Part shown: in pieces, positions 36,557-38,397 of the stretch
Position numbering within the stretch: position 1 is the first letter of the stretch
Layout of the letters: every line of letters begins with the position of its first letter
Source of the DNA: Lachnospiraceae bacterium
GTDB taxonomy: Bacteria > Bacillota > Clostridia > Lachnospirales > Lachnospiraceae
NCBI GenBank assembly: GCA_017416465.1
Contig: JAFQCK010000073.1
Coordinates: forward strand, 1-38,397
DNA length: 38,397 bases
Reading direction: 5' to 3'
The notes under the pieces: generated by a model
The model's database searches: none
What the model saw: the letters and a program-made list of their open reading frames with translations, nothing else
Told to the model about the DNA's origin: nothing
Made by a program: the position numbers and the translations under genes

Positions 36557-36724
36557 TTACGACGTAATATGTTCTTTATTTTCTGCCTCTAATATTAATT
36601 GTTGTTTACTTCCTATAAGATTAGCCAATTCACTTTGGAATACATTTTGTTCTTTTCTTATACAAATAATTTCATCTAGTAAAATCTCTTCAATATCATT
36701 AGCGATATAAGTTATAGTAGGCAT
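36557..36724 (-). CDS. Short ORF with XRE-like helix-turn-helix (possible remnant)
   Basis: A 55-residue frame with no strong ribosome site. Residues 17-50 (IRKEQNVFQSELANLIGSKQ, then LILEAEN) resemble the first helices of XRE/Cro-family DNA-binding domains. A usual XRE domain extends about 20 residues further, so this looks shortened. It follows an unknown lipoprotein gene by 24 bp. It may be a small regulator, a decayed antitoxin or a chance frame. Confidence 0.35.
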   Translation of the reverse strand: MPTITYIANDIEEILLDEIICIRKEQNVFQSELANLIGSKQQLILEAENKEHITS

Positions 36725-36748
36725 ATTATCTTTTTTTACAACCTAAAC

Positions 36749-37324
36749 TTATACACTTTGGAAACGAATAATAATATTATCACCTTCAAAAGTTATAAGA
36801 ATTTTAAACGATTCTTCGTTTACATTTTTGAATATAAAATTTGTATTTTCATCTACTACAGGAATAGAAGTATCAGCATATGTTTTTTCGATTATATCAA
36901 AAGAAAAGTCCGTTGAAACTATATAGCTATATATGGCAGCAAATGTTTTTCCGTGCTCTGCTAAATCATATCCTGCATTTATAACTTCAGCTCTTACATC
37001 TGTTGTAGTACCATTATGAAACTCTTTACCATCAAAATGTTTAATTACTATATCTTGATAATCAAAAAGAAAATCGTACTCTTTAGCCCAATCACCTTTA
37101 GTTATAGAGATAGAACCATATTCTTTTATTTCAGTAGTTGGTTCTTCTGTTGACTTGGCTATAGTAGTTGTTTCTGCAGGTTTATCTGTTGATTTTTTGG
37201 TTGTTTCGCTTGATGAAGTATAATCATCTTTTTCATTATTAATTTTTTCATCGCTCGCACAACCAAACATATTAAATGCTAAAAAAGTTACAGTTATTAT
37301 TGAAATTATCTTTTTTGTTTTCAT
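36749..37324 (-). CDS. Unknown lipoprotein
   Basis: A 191-residue lipoprotein I do not recognise. It has a signal peptide with a lipobox (NMFGC), a Ser/Thr/Lys/Glu-rich linker (about 25-68) of the kind that lifts a domain off the membrane, and a soluble domain of about 120 residues with ITKGDWAKEYDFLFDYQD near its start. GGAGA precedes the ATG. It lies about 48 bp after a broken membrane-protein gene and may share its transcript. Confidence 0.75.
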   Translation of the reverse strand: MKTKKIISIITVTFLAFNMFGCASDEKINNEKDDYTSSSETTKKSTDKPAETTTIAKSTEEPTTEIKEYGSISITKGDWAKEYDFLFDYQDIVIKHFDGKEFHNGTTTDVRAEVINAGYDLAEHGKTFAAIYSYIVSTDFSFDIIEKTYADTSIPVVDENTNFIFKNVNEESFKILITFEGDNIIIRFQSV

Positions 37325-37372
37325 ACTAAAAATCTCCTCTATCTAAAATATTATTACATCTCATCTACAAAA

Positions 37373-37613
37373 CTACACAATTGATATAAAAATCTGCACC
37401 AACGCAGAAATTCCCGGAAATAAAACTGATAATACACATATCAAAAAATTATTCATATTAATAGGATTAGTAGAAATACTTCTTAAAAACTTAGCTTCGT
37501 AACTATCTAATTCATAATTTTGCAATTCTTCCTTAAGCAAATAGTTAAGTTTTTTCTCAAAGAAATAAATGTTATAATTAATATCGCATAATATAAAACT
37601 TCAATTGTAACCG
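37373..37613 (-). pseudogene. Displaced 3' end of the membrane-protein gene
   Basis: Coding sense continues past the stop of the upstream 144-codon frame, but in shifted frames. Just after the G4 run (37625-37628) a second frame reads a helix-like segment (VLYYAILIITFISL). After the A6 run (37550-37555 as T on the plus strand) a third frame reads YLLKEELQNYELDSYEAKFL and a last hydrophobic helix, ending at TAG 37373-37375. Adding one base in each run would fuse all parts into one membrane protein of about 220 residues. Either the gene is decayed, or both runs are sequencing errors. Confidence 0.6.
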
Positions 37614-38048
37614 TCAATACATATCCCCTGTTTTAGATGCAACATATATAAATGGTATTGCAAATCCGGAAACAATAACCGAACCAAAACTTAAAAACCA
37701 TTTAGCTTTTATTCTGTTTTTATCATATTTCTCACTAATTTCAATTGGTACTTTTTCTCCAAACTCTTTAACCCTATTAGACAAATATGGTACAAATAAC
37801 CCACACACAAAATACATAAAAAAGAAAATATAACATAGCATATAGCAATTTGTATAATCTGATAAAAAGTCATAGCCATTATTCATATCATATGCTTTTC
37901 TGAAATAAATGATAAGACCAAATAAAACTATCAAAACAAATGGAATAATTATATATATTATTTTAGTCAAAAAATTTCTCTTCCAAAGAAATTTATACAA
38001 TAATCCCTCTGTCATAACATCTTTAAATTTCACAAATTTATTTTCCAT
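37614..38048 (-). CDS. Truncated unknown membrane protein (5' part)
   Basis: A 144-residue frame with a basic N-terminus and three membrane helices: TKIIYIIIPFVLIVLFGLII, YMLCYIFFFMYFVCGLF and a last one near the C-terminus (FLSFGSVIVSGFAIPFIYVA). AGAAAGGA precedes the ATG and a good promoter lies upstream. It appears to be cut off by a frameshift near its end, since coding sense continues in other frames (37373-37613). Function unknown. Confidence 0.65.
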   Translation of the reverse strand: MENKFVKFKDVMTEGLLYKFLWKRNFLTKIIYIIIPFVLIVLFGLIIYFRKAYDMNNGYDFLSDYTNCYMLCYIFFFMYFVCGLFVPYLSNRVKEFGEKVPIEISEKYDKNRIKAKWFLSFGSVIVSGFAIPFIYVASKTGDMY

Positions 38049-38119
38049 ATTTAATCCTTTCTATTGTTATTCTATACCTCTTATAAAAACATATTTCCAA
38101 CTTCTCATATTCTCTTTAT

Positions 38120-38148
38120 AATATATTCAAGCTCCTTTTTTTCGTCAA
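38120..38148 (-). promoter_or_regulatory. Promoter of the broken membrane-protein gene
   Basis: On the minus strand TTGACG (38143-38148) and TATATT (38120-38125) are 17 bp apart, each one mismatch from consensus. The leader to the ATG is about 65 nt. Confidence 0.55.
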
Positions 38149-38178
38149 GTGGCATACTTTACGAAACGTTTTTAATCA

Positions 38179-38226
38179 AAAAAACAACTATCGACTTCAT
38201 TTATAAGAAGTTTTTAGTTGTTTTTT
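38179..38226. terminator. Bidirectional terminator
   Basis: AACAACTA and TAGTTGTT arms with an inner ACTTC/GAAGT stem form a long hairpin, with A6/T6 tracts at both ends. On the minus strand it would end the partial gene at the window edge. Confidence 0.75.
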
Positions 38227-38281
38227 GTTCTATATCTTTATAACTTATATCTATACAATTACATAAATTGCAGATACTAAC

Positions 38282-38397
38282 TCATCTGCAATTTATAGCA
38301 TTTTCTATCTCATCACAAAAAAATATTTTGTTTATATCAATTGATTTATCCATCTTTTCAATCACTGTATATTTTTCATCCAAATAATCTTTAGAAA
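38282..38397 (-). CDS. Partial CDS, C-terminal end only
   Basis: An open minus-strand frame enters from the window edge and ends with TGA at 38282. The visible 37 codons read YLDEKYTVIEKMDKSIDINK in their middle and have coding-like composition. A terminator follows 56 bp later. The rest of the gene lies outside the window; no function can be given. Confidence 0.5.
   Translation of the reverse strand, partial: SKDYLDEKYTVIEKMDKSIDINKIFFCDEIENAINCR

Overview
The window looks like chromosomal DNA of a motile, low-GC, anaerobic member of the Lachnospiraceae or close relatives (Roseburia, Butyrivibrio, Lachnospira, Eubacterium type). This rests on the AT-rich composition, the gene families and the regulatory signals: a YjfB gene behind a near-consensus sigma-D (FliA) promoter, a second TAAA-N15-GTCGATAT promoter, a Gram-positive LexA box, an MsmK-type orphan ABC ATPase, and a CD1871A-type CXXC protein beside a polyferredoxin. 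The genus is inferred. Every gene except the 58-codon yjfB gene lies on the minus strand.

Layout. 1-1.4 kb: a GMP synthase whose glutaminase domain has decayed (no catalytic Cys, no HxE). 1.5-3.4 kb: a thiol-redox operon of TlpA-like lipoprotein, CD1871A small membrane protein and NapH-like 4Fe-4S membrane protein. 3.5-4.7 kb: a six-helix voltage-gated potassium channel with TrkA-C domains. 4.85-15.8 kb: one apparent transcription unit of a DUF2339-like polytopic membrane protein, a membrane protein with a C-terminal zinc ribbon, and a complete Wadjet (JetD, JetA, JetB, JetC) plasmid-defence/SMC system. It starts at a good sigma-A promoter (15848-15876) and I see no clear internal terminator. 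This is the most interesting region, because the two membrane proteins are not standard Wadjet parts.

16-20.5 kb: a membrane chemoreceptor without an extracytoplasmic ligand domain, an unknown coiled-coil protein with a sigma-D promoter, and an alanine/glycine:cation symporter with an unusual insertion of about 120 residues. 20.6-25.6 kb: uvrB-uvrA behind a LexA box and an extended -10 promoter. 25.7-30 kb: ftsE-ftsX-M23 hydrolase-S41 protease, a cell-wall hydrolase control module. 30.1-32.8 kb: a CdaR/PucR-type regulator, an orphan sugar-ABC ATPase and, on the plus strand, yjfB.

32.9-36.4 kb: a CPBP protease, RidA, a 134-bp nested palindrome, a CvfB-like RNA-binding protein, an acyl-ACP thioesterase and tRNA-Gln(CUG) with promoter and terminator. 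36.5-38.4 kb: a decayed accessory patch with a stunted XRE-like ORF, an unknown lipoprotein, a membrane-protein gene broken by two apparent single-base deletions in homopolymers, and a gene running off the window edge.

Protein identities come from motif recognition without database searches. Promoters and terminators were found by eye.
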